A stretch of DNA of 42,144 nucleotides from NCBI RefSeq assembly GCF_030148435.1, contig NZ_JASBTN010000051.1, forward strand, positions 1 to 42,144, in the 5' to 3' direction. Both the position numbers and the translations under genes were made by a program. This document shows, in pieces, positions 8,926 through 17,526 of the stretch (positions within the stretch are counted from its first letter, which is position 1; every line of letters begins with the position of its first letter). The notes under the pieces were generated by a model. It had not been told where the DNA came from. It saw nothing but the letters and a program-made list of their open reading frames with translations, and did not search any database. This DNA comes from Aliiroseovarius sp. (GTDB lineage: Bacteria; Pseudomonadota; Alphaproteobacteria; Rhodobacterales; Rhodobacteraceae).

Positions 8926-8972
8926 CCCGTCACAACGGCTTCCTGGCGTGGCGGGACATGGTTAATGGAGCA
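8926..8972 (+). ncRNA. SAM/SAH riboswitch controlling metK
   Basis: The leader between lnt and metK carries an 8-base stem, CCCGTCAC (8926-8933) with GTGGCGGG (8948-8955), closed by a loop containing ACGGCTTCCTGGC. Downstream, TTAATGGAGCA ends at 8972. The GGAGC (8967-8971) both serves as the metK Shine-Dalgarno sequence and can pair with GCTTCC (8938-8943) of the loop as a pseudoknot. Stem, loop and GGAGCA spacing match the SAM/SAH class, which is known upstream of metK in Rhodobacterales. Ligand binding should hide the ribosome-binding site and reduce MetK synthesis. I recognise this from remembered consensus and did not run a covariance search. Confidence 0.88.
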
Positions 8973-8978
8973 CTTCAC

Positions 8979-10145
8979 ATGACACGACAGAACTATGTTT
9001 TCACTTCCGAGAGCGTCTCGGAAGGGCACCCGGACAAAGTCTGCGACCGCATTTCCGATGCGGTCCTGGACGCATTCCTGTCCGAGGAGCCGCTCGCGCG
9101 GGTTGCCTGCGAGACCTTCGCCACCAGCGGTATGGTGGTCATCGGTGGCGAGGTCGGTCTGTCGGACCGGGAGCGCCTGAAGGCAATGATGGGCTCGATC
9201 AGCCAGATCGCCCGCGACTGCATCAAGGACATCGGGTATGAGCAGGAGCAGTTCCACTGGAACACCTGCCGGGTGCTGAACTTCCTGCACGAGCAATCCG
9301 CCCATATCGCGCAGGGTGTGGACCGCGACGGGGCCGGAGATCAGGGGATCATGTTCGGCTATGCCGTGAATGAAACCCCCGAGCTGATGCCCGCGCCGAT
9401 CCAGTATTCGCACGCGATCCTGCGCCGGCTTGCCGAGGTGCGCAAGTCCGGCGCGGAACCGAAGCTGGGCCCGGATGCCAAGAGCCAGCTGAGCCTGCGC
9501 TACGAGGACGGCAAACCGGTCGAAGTGACCTCGATCGTGCTGTCGACCCAGCACCTGGACGAGGACATGAGCAGCGACGACGTGCGCGCGATCGTCGAGC
9601 CCTATATCCGCGAATGCATGCCGGCCGAATGGATCAACGGCGGGACCGAATGGCACGTCAACCCGACCGGCAAATTCGTCATCGGCGGCCCGGACGGGGA
9701 TGCGGGCCTGACAGGCCGCAAGATCATCGTCGACACCTATGGCGGCGCGGCGCCGCACGGCGGCGGGGCGTTCTCCGGCAAGGATCCGACCAAGGTGGAC
9801 CGCTCGGCCGCCTATGCCGCGCGCTACCTGGCCAAGAACATCGTTGCCGCCGGCATGGCCGAACGCTGCACCCTGCAGCTGTCCTACGCCATCGGTGTGG
9901 CCAAGCCGCTGTCGATCTATGCCGACACGCACGGCACCGGCCAGGTGCATGAGGCCGAAATCGAGAAGGCTGTCGCGAGTGTCATGGACCTGACCCCGCG
10001 CGGCATTCGCGAGCACCTTGGCCTGAACCGGCCGATCTTCCAGCGCACCGCGGCCTATGGCCACTTCGGCCGCGCCCCCGAAGCCGATGGCGGCTTCTCC
10101 TGGGAGCGCACCGATCTGGTGGAGGCGCTGAAGAAAGCGGTCTGA
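8979..10145 (+). CDS. metK: S-adenosylmethionine synthetase
   Basis: A 388-residue MetK that makes SAM from methionine and ATP. The start ATG at 8979 follows GGAG at 8967-8970 inside the riboswitch. Conserved elements are SEGHPDK with H17 and D19, the [12 protein letters not shown] loop, [20 protein letters not shown] and [19 protein letters not shown]. Length and domain structure are standard. A clear terminator-like hairpin follows the gene, so it is probably a single-gene unit regulated by the SAM/SAH riboswitch, with a promoter inside or upstream of lnt. Confidence 0.97.
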   Translation: MTRQNYVFTSESVSEGHPDKVCDRISDAVLDAFLSEEPLARVACETFATSGMVVIGGEVGLSDRERLKAMMGSISQIARDCIKDIGYEQEQFHWNTCRVLNFLHEQSAHIAQGVDRDGAGDQGIMFGYAVNETPELMPAPIQYSHAILRRLAEVRKSGAEPKLGPDAKSQLSLRYEDGKPVEVTSIVLSTQHLDEDMSSDDVRAIVEPYIRECMPAEWINGGTEWHVNPTGKFVIGGPDGDAGLTGRKIIVDTYGGAAPHGGGAFSGKDPTKVDRSAAYAARYLAKNIVAAGMAERCTLQLSYAIGVAKPLSIYADTHGTGQVHEAEIEKAVASVMDLTPRGIREHLGLNRPIFQRTAAYGHFGRAPEADGGFSWERTDLVEALKKAV

Positions 10146-10171
10146 TCCGGTCGGGTGCCGTTGAAATGAGA

Positions 10172-10197
10172 GGGGCGGCCCATCGGCCGCCCCTTGT
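10172..10197 (+). terminator. Terminator after metK
   Basis: GGGGCGGCC (10172-10180) and GGCCGCCCC (10185-10193) form a 9-base perfect stem with a CATC loop, followed by TTGTCTG. The T-tract is imperfect. It lies between the convergent metK and DoxX genes. Confidence 0.65.
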
Positions 10198-10232
10198 CTG
10201 TTGTCTCGCCCCCGTCTGTGCAGGGGGTCGGT

Positions 10233-10655
10233 TCAGGCCGTTGCCGTGATGCCCTGCCGCCGGTTGTCCAGGGCGAAGGCGCCGCTGCCCAGTGACACCA
10301 GCATCAGCATGCCACCCGCGATGCTGACGTTCTTCATGAAGCTGATCATCTCGCCCTGGGCCTGCATCGCTTCCATGCCAAAAGAGGGGACGAGGTGAAA
10401 GACAATGCCCGAGAGCAGGCTGAAACCGGCCAGTGCAAGGGCCACAAGGCGGGTCTGCCAGCCAAGCGCCAGCACAATGCCGCCGCCCAGTTCGGTCAGG
10501 ATGACCAGCGGCAGGAGCGCGCCGGGCACGCCCATCATTTCCATATAGCCCTGGGTGCCGGCGTAGCCGGTGATTTTCTGTGCGCCGGCGACAATATAGA
10601 TGATTGCCAGCAGGAGGCGCCCGGTCGGGGCGGCGAAGTTTTGCAGTCTGTCCAT
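10233..10655 (-). CDS. DoxX family membrane protein
   Basis: A 140-residue protein with four hydrophobic segments (about residues 12-29, 48-66, 72-92 and 112-130) and the DoxX pattern: LLLAIIYIVAGAQKITGY near the start, GYMEMMGVPGALLPLVILTELGGGIVLALG in the middle. The start at 10655 (MDRLQNF) has CAGGAA upstream; the longer alternative start lacks support. DoxX proteins are small inner-membrane proteins, some linked to quinol oxidases or redox stress, but the role is unclear. It is convergent with metK. Confidence 0.85.
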   Translation of the reverse strand: MDRLQNFAAPTGRLLLAIIYIVAGAQKITGYAGTQGYMEMMGVPGALLPLVILTELGGGIVLALGWQTRLVALALAGFSLLSGIVFHLVPSFGMEAMQAQGEMISFMKNVSIAGGMLMLVSLGSGAFALDNRRQGITATA

Positions 10656-10814
10656 GTCTGTGTTCCTGAGATGTGGTGTTTCCGGCACCCTCGCATGAGG
10701 GGGTCGAGCGCAAGATAGTTATGTGTGCTGAGTTGATAATCCGGAATATTTGGACAGTGACAGTGCGTAAATGCACAATAAGCCCGGCGGCCTGCGCCGA
10801 GGGCCGGCCGGCTA

Positions 10815-10842
10815 TTGACCCGCGCGCGCCCGCGTTGCATAG
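10815..10842 (+). promoter_or_regulatory. Putative trmB promoter, possibly leaderless
   Basis: TTGACC at 10815-10820 and GCATAG at 10837-10842 are separated by 16 bases. A start point 7 bases after the -10 element would fall within one or two bases of the trmB ATG at 10851. No strong Shine-Dalgarno sequence precedes that ATG, which fits a leaderless or nearly leaderless mRNA. This is inferred from sequence only. Confidence 0.4.
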
Positions 10843-10850
10843 GCGCGGGC

Positions 10851-11573
10851 ATGACTGACGAACACCCCAAGACCCATCCCTCCGGCGCGCCCTGGCGCAA
10901 TTTCTATGGTCGCTTCAAGGCCAAGGGGCTGCGTGACAGCCAGCAGGCCTATCTGGACGAGGACCTGGCGGCGCTCTCTCCCGGCAAGGTAAGCTGGGAA
11001 GACAACCCGGAGCGCACCCCGATCGACCTGCCCGGCCTGTTCGGTGACAGGCCCGTATGGCTTGAGGTCGGCTTCGGCGGCGGCGAGCATATGGTGCATC
11101 AGGCGGCGGCGAACCCGGAGGTGGGCATCATCGGCTGCGAACCCTTCATCAACGGGGTCGCAATGTTGCTGGGCAAGTTGCGCAAGGCCGAGGCGAACAA
11201 TGTCGCGGTGCATCCGGGCGATGTGCGCGACATGTTCGACGTGTTGCCGGATGAGAGCATTTCGAAGGCTTTCCTGCTCTACCCCGATCCCTGGCCGAAG
11301 AAGCGTCATCACCGGCGCCGTTTCGTTACCCCTGAACACTTGGAGCCGCTGCACCGTGTATTGAAACCGGGCGCGGAATTTCGCGTGGCCACCGACATTC
11401 CCGACTATGTGCGCCAGACCCTGGAAGAGGTGCCGAAGGCCGGGTTTGAATGGATGGCCGAGGGGCCACAGGACTGGCGCAAGCCCTGGGGCGACTGGAT
11501 TTCGACCCGCTATGAGCAGAAGGCATTGCGCGAAGGGCGCAGGCCCCATTATCTGACCTTCCGCCGGGTGTGA
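10851..11573 (+). CDS. trmB: tRNA (guanine-N7-)-methyltransferase
   Basis: A 240-residue TrmB that makes m7G46 in tRNA. The SAM-binding motif is WLEVGFGGGEHM, followed by GCEPFINGVAMLL, and the catalytic/tRNA-binding block FLLYPDPWPKKRHHRRRFVTPEHL. The ending (TRYEQKALREGRRPHYLTF) is typical of the family. The start at ATG 10851 (MTDEHPKTHPSGAPWRNFYGR) is preferred over an upstream ATG because a promoter-like element would overlap the longer form. It is transcribed alone, ahead of aroA. Confidence 0.95.
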   Translation: MTDEHPKTHPSGAPWRNFYGRFKAKGLRDSQQAYLDEDLAALSPGKVSWEDNPERTPIDLPGLFGDRPVWLEVGFGGGEHMVHQAAANPEVGIIGCEPFINGVAMLLGKLRKAEANNVAVHPGDVRDMFDVLPDESISKAFLLYPDPWPKKRHHRRRFVTPEHLEPLHRVLKPGAEFRVATDIPDYVRQTLEEVPKAGFEWMAEGPQDWRKPWGDWISTRYEQKALREGRRPHYLTFRRV

Positions 11574-11609
11574 GCGGGGGAGCCGCTGCGCGGCACGTTT
11601 TGCCCTCTC

Positions 11610-11695
11610 GCACATTCTGCGAATGTGCTGCCGGGCCGACGCGCTCGCATGCGAGCGCTTGGCCTCCGGCGGGGATATTTTTGGAAAGATGAAAG
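11610..11695 (+). repeat. Dispersed intergenic repeat, copy B (before aroA)
   Basis: The core GGATATTT...AAGATGAAAG is at 11673-11695. It is preceded by two hairpins: GCACATTC/GAATGTGC (11610-11617 with 11621-11628) and the perfect 18-base palindrome GCGCTCGCATGCGAGCGC (11641-11658). The region lies between trmB and aroA and shows no gene. Confidence 0.65.
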
Positions 11696-11756
11696 CGCAG
11701 GGCTGGCTTGGCGCGAATGCGTGCGCTATCAGCCGTGTAACTACAGGAGGAACCCC

Positions 11757-13109
11757 ATGTCCGGACACGGCCCCGCCATTCCCATGACCTCGCGCCCTTG
11801 CGGCCCCCTGAAAGGCGAGGCCCATGTGCCCGGCGACAAGTCGATTTCCCACCGCAGTCTGATCCTGGGCGCGCTGTCCGTGGGCGAGACGCGGATCGAG
11901 GGGCTCCTGGAAGGCGAGGACGTGCTGGCCACCGCCGAGGCCATGCGCGCCTTTGGCGCCAGGGTTGAACACCTCGGTCCGGGCGAGTGGCGTGTGAGCG
12001 GCGTGGGCGTGGGCGGCTTTGCCGAGCCCGGGGACGTGATCGACTGCGGCAATGCGGGAACCGGCGTGCGCCTGATCATGGGGACCATGGCGACCACCGG
12101 CATTAGCGCGACTTTTACCGGCGACGCCTCTCTGCGCTCGCGCCCGATGGGCCGGGTGACTGACCCAATGGCGCTGTTCGGCGCGCAATCCGTCGGTCGC
12201 GAAGGCGGGCGCCTGCCGATGACTATCGTGGGGGCCGCCGATCCGGTGCCGGTGCGTTATGTCGTGCCGATGCCGTCTGCGCAGGTCAAATCCGCCGTGC
12301 TGCTGGCCGGGCTGAATGCCCCCGGCCAGACCGTGGTGATCGAGAAGGAAGCGACCCGCGACCATACCGAACGGATGCTGGCGGGCTTCGGTGCCGAAAT
12401 CACCGTCGAGGACACGGACGAGGGCCGCGTCATTACCCTGACCGGACAGCCCGAGTTGACGCCGCAAAACATCGTTGTTCCCCGCGACCCGTCCTCGGCC
12501 GCCTTCCCGGTCTGCGCGGCGCTGATCGTGCCCGGCTCGGACGTTCTGGTGCCGAATATCGGGCTAAACCCGACCCGCGCCGGCCTGTTCGACACGCTGC
12601 GCGAGATGGGAGCGGATCTGACATATGAGAACATGCGCGAGGAGGGCGGTGAACCGGTCGCCGACCTGCGCGCCAAATACAGCCCCGACATGAAGGGCAT
12701 CGAGGTGCCGCCGGAGCGCGCCGCCAGCATGATCGACGAATACCCGGTGCTGTCGGTGGTGGCGGCCAATGCCTCTGGTCAGACCGTGATGCGCGGCGTG
12801 AAGGAGTTGCGGGTGAAGGAAAGCGACCGGATCGAGGCGATGGCCTCGGGCCTGCGCGCCAATGGTGTGACCGTCGAAGATGGTGCGGATTGGTGGATCG
12901 TTACCGGGCTGGGTGCAGGCAACGTGCCCGGCGGCGGGACCGCCGCGAGCCATCTGGACCACCGCATCGCCATGAGCTTCATGTGCCTTGGCATGGCGTC
13001 GCAGAAGCCGGTCAGTGTGGATGACGGCGGGCCGATCGCCACCTCCTTCCCGATTTTCGAGCCGCTGATGCAGGGGCTTGGCGCGCAGCTGGTACGGTCG
13101 ACCGCATGA
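11757..13109 (+). CDS. aroA: 3-phosphoshikimate 1-carboxyvinyltransferase (EPSP synthase)
   Basis: A 450-residue EPSP synthase, the sixth step of the shikimate pathway. The ATG at 11757 has a perfect AGGAGG at 11745-11750. Conserved motifs are [57 protein letters not shown] and [17 protein letters not shown]. The overall sequence resembles the class II alphaproteobacterial enzymes, but the GNAGT motif has Gly where the glyphosate-insensitive CP4 enzyme has Ala, so sensitivity cannot be read from this alone. The gene overlaps the next one by 4 bases (ATGA). Confidence 0.97.
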   Translation: MSGHGPAIPMTSRPCGPLKGEAHVPGDKSISHRSLILGALSVGETRIEGLLEGEDVLATAEAMRAFGARVEHLGPGEWRVSGVGVGGFAEPGDVIDCGNAGTGVRLIMGTMATTGISATFTGDASLRSRPMGRVTDPMALFGAQSVGREGGRLPMTIVGAADPVPVRYVVPMPSAQVKSAVLLAGLNAPGQTVVIEKEATRDHTERMLAGFGAEITVEDTDEGRVITLTGQPELTPQNIVVPRDPSSAAFPVCAALIVPGSDVLVPNIGLNPTRAGLFDTLREMGADLTYENMREEGGEPVADLRAKYSPDMKGIEVPPERAASMIDEYPVLSVVAANASGQTVMRGVKELRVKESDRIEAMASGLRANGVTVEDGADWWIVTGLGAGNVPGGGTAASHLDHRIAMSFMCLGMASQKPVSVDDGGPIATSFPIFEPLMQGLGAQLVRSTA

Positions 13110-13615
13110 GCCTGAAACGCGCCTTTTGGGTGGTCTTTGCCCTGACGGTGGCGAACTACCTGGCCATGCTGTTCTGGTCCCTGCCGCGCCTGGCGGTGAA
13201 TGGCATGTTCCCTTTCGACCTGCGCTCGGCGGGCTATTCGGGTGATGAGGCACGCGCCTACCTGTCGGCCCTGGGAACAGATCAACGTGCCTTCTATTCC
13301 GGGGTGCAGCACAAGCTTGACACGCTCTATCCCGGTCTCATGGCGGCCAGCCTGGTGCTGGCCTATCACCTGCTCTTCCCGCGTCGGGCTGCCTGGGGTC
13401 TCGGCCTGGTGGCCGTGGCGGCTGCGACATTCGACTGGCTTGAAAACGCGTCGGTTTCCGCGATGCTGCGGGTCGAGCCGCAGGCGCTGACCGATGCGAT
13501 GATTGCGACCGCCAGCGGCTGGACGGTTTGGAAATCCTCGACCGTGCCGGTGGCGCTGGGGATCCTGATCGTGGGGCTGGTGCGGCGCTGGTGGCTGAAA
13601 CGGAGGGCAGCATGA
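13106..13615 (+). CDS. Small integral membrane protein of unknown function
   Basis: A 169-residue protein with four predicted membrane helices (about residues 7-27, 76-94, 99-115 and 148-163). A periplasmic-looking loop of about 45 residues ([20 protein letters not shown] onward) follows the first helix. The start overlaps the end of aroA, and its stop overlaps the start of cmk, each by 4 bases, so it is firmly part of the aroA-cmk transcript. I do not recognise a named family and assign no function. Confidence 0.85.
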   Translation: MSLKRAFWVVFALTVANYLAMLFWSLPRLAVNGMFPFDLRSAGYSGDEARAYLSALGTDQRAFYSGVQHKLDTLYPGLMAASLVLAYHLLFPRRAAWGLGLVAVAAATFDWLENASVSAMLRVEPQALTDAMIATASGWTVWKSSTVPVALGILIVGLVRRWWLKRRAA

Positions 13616-14229
13616 CATTTCAGGCGGGCTTTACGGTGGCCATCGACGGGCCGGCCGCGGCGGGCAAGGGCACGGTTTCAAAGGCGGTAGCGGCGCATTT
13701 CGGGTTTGCTCATCTGGATACGGGGCTGCTCTATCGCGCGGTCGGGGCCAGGGTGCTGCGCGGCGCCGACCCGGTCGAGGCCGCGCGCGGGCTGACCCCT
13801 GACGATCTGGGTGGCAAGCTGCGCACCCCCGAAGTTGCCCAGGCCGCCAGCCGGGTGGCCGTCATCCCCGAGGTGCGCGCGGCGCTGGTGGATTTCCAAC
13901 GCAGTTTCGCCGCCCGCGATGGCGGCGCGGTGCTGGACGGGCGCGACATCGGCACGGTGATTTGCCCGAATGCGCAGGTCAAGCTCTTCGTCACCGCCTC
14001 TGCCGAGGTGCGCGCGGAACGGCGCTTTCTGGAGCTGACCGGCCAGGGGCACGACACCACGCGCGCGCAGGTTCTGGAAGATGTGGTGGCGCGCGACCGG
14101 CGTGATCGGGAACGCGAAGAGGCCCCGCTGAAACCCGCCGAAGACGCGGTGACAATCGACACCTCCGGGATGTCGATCGACGAGGCCGTCGCGGCGGCGG
14201 TGGCCGCGGTCGAGGCGCGGCGGGGCTAA
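13612..14229 (+). CDS. cmk: Cytidylate kinase
   Basis: A 205-residue (d)CMP kinase. The P-loop is GPAAAGKGT at residues 13-21, followed by the family's [25 protein letters not shown] and [28 protein letters not shown]. It phosphorylates CMP/dCMP in the cytoplasm. The ATG at 13612 overlaps the stop of the membrane protein. The end overlaps the end of the convergent gene by 4 bases at 14226-14229, an unusually tight junction with no room for a separate terminator. Confidence 0.96.
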   Translation: MTFQAGFTVAIDGPAAAGKGTVSKAVAAHFGFAHLDTGLLYRAVGARVLRGADPVEAARGLTPDDLGGKLRTPEVAQAASRVAVIPEVRAALVDFQRSFAARDGGAVLDGRDIGTVICPNAQVKLFVTASAEVRAERRFLELTGQGHDTTRAQVLEDVVARDRRDREREEAPLKPAEDAVTIDTSGMSIDEAVAAAVAAVEARRG

Positions 14230-14897
14230 CCCGCCACCGCGCCCGCGTTCATCTCGCGCAGCTTGCGGCCCAGATCACGGCTCAGCGCCGCTTCGACCGG
14301 GGCCCAGAGCTCCGGCTCCTCGCGTTTCAGGTCGCGCAGCTTGATCGCCGGGACCATCCAGTAGCGCGCTTCGCCGGTCAGGGTAACTGTTGCCGTGGCC
14401 GGGCCAGCTTCGAGAAGCGACAGTTCCCCGATGAAATTGCCGCTGTCCAGGAGGCCGACCTGCTGGCCGTCAAGGACCACGTCGGCCCCGCCACTGGCCA
14501 GCCAATAGAGGTAGAGCACCGGTTTGCCCTGTTCGGTCAGCGTGGCACCCGCTGTGCCGGTTGCCCAATTACCCAAGGCCAGCAACCGCCGCATATTCTG
14601 CGGCGGCAGGTCCGGCAGGGCGTTCTGGCGAAAGGCGTGTTCCTCCGGGGAGAAACCGCCTTCGCGCCGGGCACGCAGCGTGCGCGAGATCATGTAGAGC
14701 GACACCACCAACAGGGCCACCTGCCACAACAGGTCGGTCGGATCCTGGACCCAGATCAGCGCGTGCAGTATCGCAAGGGCCGCCGAAGCCGCCACCATGC
14801 CGCGGACCCGCCACACCGACCGCTGCAGCATTGCCAGAACCAGAAAAAGGTAGGACAGGTTGCCAACAATGCTGGCGAGGCTCAAATCTACGCCCAT
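14226..14897 (-). CDS. Membrane protein with a degenerate cyclic-nucleotide-binding-like domain
   Basis: A 223-residue protein. Three hydrophobic helices occupy about residues 8-75, and a cupin-type CRP-like domain spans 95-200 ([47 protein letters not shown]). This layout resembles Popeye-like bacterial proteins: three helices with a cytoplasmic sensor. The phosphate-binding cassette keeps the Glu (GEL), but the Arg expected before the second TA pair is replaced by Ala (GPATATV instead of PRSAT-like), so canonical cAMP/cGMP binding is doubtful. The stop is TAG. It faces cmk tail to tail and is divergent from rpsA. Confidence 0.8.
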   Translation of the reverse strand: MGVDLSLASIVGNLSYLFLVLAMLQRSVWRVRGMVAASAALAILHALIWVQDPTDLLWQVALLVVSLYMISRTLRARREGGFSPEEHAFRQNALPDLPPQNMRRLLALGNWATGTAGATLTEQGKPVLYLYWLASGGADVVLDGQQVGLLDSGNFIGELSLLEAGPATATVTLTGEARYWMVPAIKLRDLKREEPELWAPVEAALSRDLGRKLREMNAGAVAG

Positions 14898-14992
14898 GGG
14901 TTCCCCTTTGCTTTGCCTCGCCGACTATAGGCGGCACCGGCGCGAGGGGGAAGCGGGGCCTTGCCGTCCCGTGTGCCGGAAGCCGAATCCCC

Positions 14993-15020
14993 TTGTCTTG
15001 TTGGGCAAAACCGTCTACAC
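14993..15020 (+). promoter_or_regulatory. Putative rpsA promoter
   Basis: TTGTCT at 14993-14998 and CTACAC at 15015-15020 with a 16-base spacer lie in the 291-base gap between the divergent membrane-protein gene and rpsA. The position would give an mRNA leader of about 160 bases. The rest of the gap holds the short upstream ORF described separately. Confidence 0.45.
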
Positions 15021-15151
15021 GCCCCCTGTCGACAAGGCGAAAATGCCGCGATGCAGGGAAAATCGAGCAGGGTCGGAACCATCCGGCCCTCTTTGTTTTG
15101 CGTCTGGCTTGTCGGCCAAATGAAACCTGAAAGACCTGCGGAGACAACCGC

Positions 15152-15199
15152 ATGGCCCGAAAAGCGACTATGAAGGATACTGAACTGTATGTGCGCTAA
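15152..15199 (+). CDS. Possible upstream ORF (leader peptide) overlapping the rpsA start
   Basis: ATG at 15152 has GGAG at 15140-15143 with 8-base spacing and encodes 15 residues, MARKATMKDTELYVR, ending at TAA 15197-15199. The stop is 8 bases inside rpsA in another frame, so ribosomes leaving this ORF end on top of the rpsA start at 15189. The peptide echoes the rpsA N-terminus (MCAKATMEEFEA), and the DNA shares AAAGCNACNATG, so the initiation region looks duplicated. Whether it is translated is unknown. Confidence 0.4.
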   Translation: MARKATMKDTELYVR

Positions 15200-16868
15200 A
15201 GCAACCATGGAGGAATTCGAAGCCCTCCTGAACGAAAGCTTCGAAATGGACACCCCGACCGAAGGGTCGGTTGTCAAAGGCAAGATCATCGCCATCGAGG
15301 CCGGTCAAGCCATCATCGACGTCGGCTACAAGATGGAAGGCCGCGTTGATATCAAAGAATTCGCGAACCCCGGTGAAGCGCCCGAGATCGCCGTTGGCGA
15401 CGAGGTCGAAGTCTACCTGCGCGCCGCCGAGAACGCTCGTGGCGAAGCCGTCATCTCGCGTGAGATGGCCCGCCGCGAAGAAGCCTGGGATCGCCTGGAA
15501 AAAGCCTATGCAGACGAAGAGCGCGTCGAAGGCGCCATCTTCGGCCGCGTCAAGGGCGGCTTCACCGTCGACCTGGGCGGTGCCGTGGCCTTCCTGCCCG
15601 GTTCGCAGGTTGACGTGCGCCCCGTGCGTGACGCCGGCCCGCTGATGGGTCTGAAGCAGCCGTTCCAGATCCTGAAAATGGACCGCCGTCGTGGCAACAT
15701 CGTTGTCTCGCGCCGCGCCATCCTGGAAGAATCGCGTGCCGAACAGCGCGCCGAGGTTATCGGCAAACTGGCCGAAGGCCAGGCCGTGGACGGTGTCGTC
15801 AAGAACATCACCGAATACGGGGCCTTCGTGGACCTGGGCGGTGTCGACGGCCTGCTGCACGTCACCGACATGGCATGGCGCCGTGTGAACCACCCGTCGG
15901 AAATCCTGTCGATCGGTGAGACCATCAAGGTTCAGGTCATCAAGATCAACAAGGAAACCCACCGCATCAGCCTTGGCATGAAACAGCTGCAGGACGATCC
16001 GTGGGATCTGGTTGCTGCCAAGTACCCGCTCGAAACGACCCACACCGGTCGCGTCACGAACATCACCGACTACGGTGCGTTCGTCGAGCTGGAGCCGGGT
16101 GTCGAGGGTCTGGTCCACGTGTCCGAAATGTCCTGGACCAAGAAGAACGTGCACCCCGGCAAGATCGTGTCGACCTCGCAGGAAGTCGAAGTCATGGTGC
16201 TGGAAATCGACAGCGCCAAGCGCCGCGTTTCGCTGGGTCTCAAGCAGACCATGCGCAACCCGTGGGAAGTCTTTGCCGAAACCCACCCCGAGGGCACGGA
16301 GGTCGAAGGCGAGGTCAAGAACATCACCGAATTCGGTCTGTTCATCGGCCTCGACGGCGAGATCGACGGCATGGTTCACCTGTCCGACATCTCCTGGGAC
16401 CAGCGTGGCGAGGAAGCCATCCAGGAATACAAGAAGGGCGACGTGGTTCAGGCCGTGGTCTCCGAAGTGGACACCGACAAGGAGCGTATCTCGCTGTCGA
16501 TCAAAGCCCTGGGCGGTGACAAGTTCGCCGAAGCCGTGGGCGGCGTGAAGCGTGGTTCGATCATCACCGTCGAAGTGACCGCGATCGAAGATGGCGGCAT
16601 CGAGGTGGAATACGAAGGCATGAAGTCCTTCATCCGCCGTTCGGACTTGTCGCGCGACCGTGCCGAACAGCGCCCCGAGCGCTTCGGCGTGGGCGACAAG
16701 GTCGATGTGCGCGTGACCAACGTGGACTCGAAGTCGCGTCGTCTGGGCCTGTCGATCAAGGCCCGCGAGATCGCCGAAGAGAAAGAGGCCGTGGAACAGT
16801 ACGGCTCCTCGGACTCGGGCGCTTCGCTCGGCGACATTCTGGGTGCGGCTCTGAAGGGCGACAACTAA
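15189..16868 (+). CDS. rpsA: 30S ribosomal protein S1
   Basis: A 559-residue S1, which recruits mRNA to the small subunit. It has six S1/OB-fold repeats of about 70 residues: two degenerate ones in the N-terminal third that anchor to the ribosome, then four canonical ones, recognisable by ITEYGAFVDLGGVDGLLHVTDMAW, ITDYGAFVELEPGVEGLVHVSEMSW and ITEFGLFIGLDGEIDGMVHLSDISW. The ATG at 15189 (MCAKATMEEFEALLNESFE) is chosen by family N-terminus. It lacks a well-spaced Shine-Dalgarno of its own (AAGGA is 12 bases away) and is overlapped by a short upstream ORF. S1 genes are often autoregulated at this step. Confidence 0.97.
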   Translation: MCAKATMEEFEALLNESFEMDTPTEGSVVKGKIIAIEAGQAIIDVGYKMEGRVDIKEFANPGEAPEIAVGDEVEVYLRAAENARGEAVISREMARREEAWDRLEKAYADEERVEGAIFGRVKGGFTVDLGGAVAFLPGSQVDVRPVRDAGPLMGLKQPFQILKMDRRRGNIVVSRRAILEESRAEQRAEVIGKLAEGQAVDGVVKNITEYGAFVDLGGVDGLLHVTDMAWRRVNHPSEILSIGETIKVQVIKINKETHRISLGMKQLQDDPWDLVAAKYPLETTHTGRVTNITDYGAFVELEPGVEGLVHVSEMSWTKKNVHPGKIVSTSQEVEVMVLEIDSAKRRVSLGLKQTMRNPWEVFAETHPEGTEVEGEVKNITEFGLFIGLDGEIDGMVHLSDISWDQRGEEAIQEYKKGDVVQAVVSEVDTDKERISLSIKALGGDKFAEAVGGVKRGSIITVEVTAIEDGGIEVEYEGMKSFIRRSDLSRDRAEQRPERFGVGDKVDVRVTNVDSKSRRLGLSIKAREIAEEKEAVEQYGSSDSGASLGDILGAALKGDN

Positions 16869-16967
16869 AACGGTTCGGGGGCCTGCTCGCAGGCCTGCCG
16901 AAGCGCCCTGACACGTGTGACGGGCGCAACGTTTTCAGTCCCCAGCGCCGCTCAGGTGACATGATGA

Positions 16968-16998
16968 ACGGCCCCGTGCGTCGCGCGGGGCCGTTTTT
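16968..16998 (+). terminator. Terminator after rpsA
   Basis: ACGGCCCCG (16968-16976) pairs with CGGGGCCGT (16986-16994), giving a 9-base stem with a 9-base loop and a TTTTT tail to 16998. It is 100 bases downstream of the rpsA stop. Confidence 0.85.
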
Positions 16999-17144
16999 AC
17001 GTGCCGAATCAATGGGTGTTCCGGTCCGGCATCGCCTGCCTGCAGAGGCGGTCAAAAGGTCGACCCCCGGCAGCATCCCGCCCATTTGCGCAGAAAAAAC
17101 AGCACTTTGGGCGAAAAAAAACGGAACTTTCCCATCCGCCACAG

Positions 17145-17173
17145 TTTCACGGTCGAAATTATGCCCCTATAGT
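17145..17173 (+). promoter_or_regulatory. Possible ihfB promoter
   Basis: TTTCAC at 17145-17150 and TATAGT at 17168-17173 are 17 bases apart, about 60 bases before the ihfB start. A-rich runs at 17095-17120 lie just upstream and could act as an UP-like or IHF-sensitive region. The -35 match is weak. Confidence 0.35.
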
Positions 17174-17231
17174 TGAGCGGAACGGCGTGTTGTCCAGAAG
17201 GCGCCGAAACAGGTCGAATGGGGGGAATGGG

Positions 17232-17516
17232 ATGATCCGGTCGGAACTGATTCAGAAGATCGCGGACGAGAACCCGCATCTCTACCAGCGGGACGTCGAG
17301 CGTATCGTGAATACGATTTTCGACGAAGTCATCGAAGCGATGGCCCGCGGTGATCGGGTCGAGCTGCGCGGATTTGGCGCCTTTTCAGTCAAGAAGCGCG
17401 ATGCTCGTATCGGGCGCAACCCGCGCACCGGCGAGTCGGTCCAGGTCGAAGAGAAACACGTGCCCTTCTTCAAGACCGGCAAGCTTCTGCGGGATCGTCT
17501 GAACGGCAAGTCGTAA
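17232..17516 (+). CDS. ihfB: Integration host factor subunit beta
   Basis: A 94-residue DNA-bending protein of the HU/IHF family, partner of IHF-alpha in replication, recombination and promoter architecture. Conserved residues include [17 protein letters not shown], the dimer helix [17 protein letters not shown] and the DNA-inserting arm [10 protein letters not shown], with Pro in the arm. The GGGG-rich stretch upstream (17220-17225) acts as a ribosome-binding site. It follows rpsA and precedes lapA, the conserved proteobacterial order. Confidence 0.95.
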   Translation: MIRSELIQKIADENPHLYQRDVERIVNTIFDEVIEAMARGDRVELRGFGAFSVKKRDARIGRNPRTGESVQVEEKHVPFFKTGKLLRDRLNGKS

Positions 17517-17526
17517 GAGGCATTCC

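Larger units (their letters stand above)
16869..17231. other. 363-base non-coding interval between rpsA and ihfB
   Basis: It contains a GC-rich imperfect hairpin at 16880-16895 (GGCCTGC/GCAGGCC), the rpsA terminator at 16968-16998, and, from about 17085, an AT-richer stretch with two A-runs leading to the ihfB promoter region. I see no gene in it. Confidence 0.7.

Noticed and set aside
10656-10688. Longer DoxX form beginning at 10688
   Set aside because: The shorter start at 10655 has a CAGGAA ribosome-binding site and begins right before the first helix, as expected for the family.
15168-16379. Long minus-strand open frame opposite rpsA
   Set aside because: It is an antisense shadow of the S1 repeats in GC-rich DNA, with no start context and repetitive composition imposed by rpsA.
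16880-16895. GGCCTGC/GCAGGCC hairpin after rpsA as the terminator
   Set aside because: No T-run follows and a much better terminator is present at 16968-16998.
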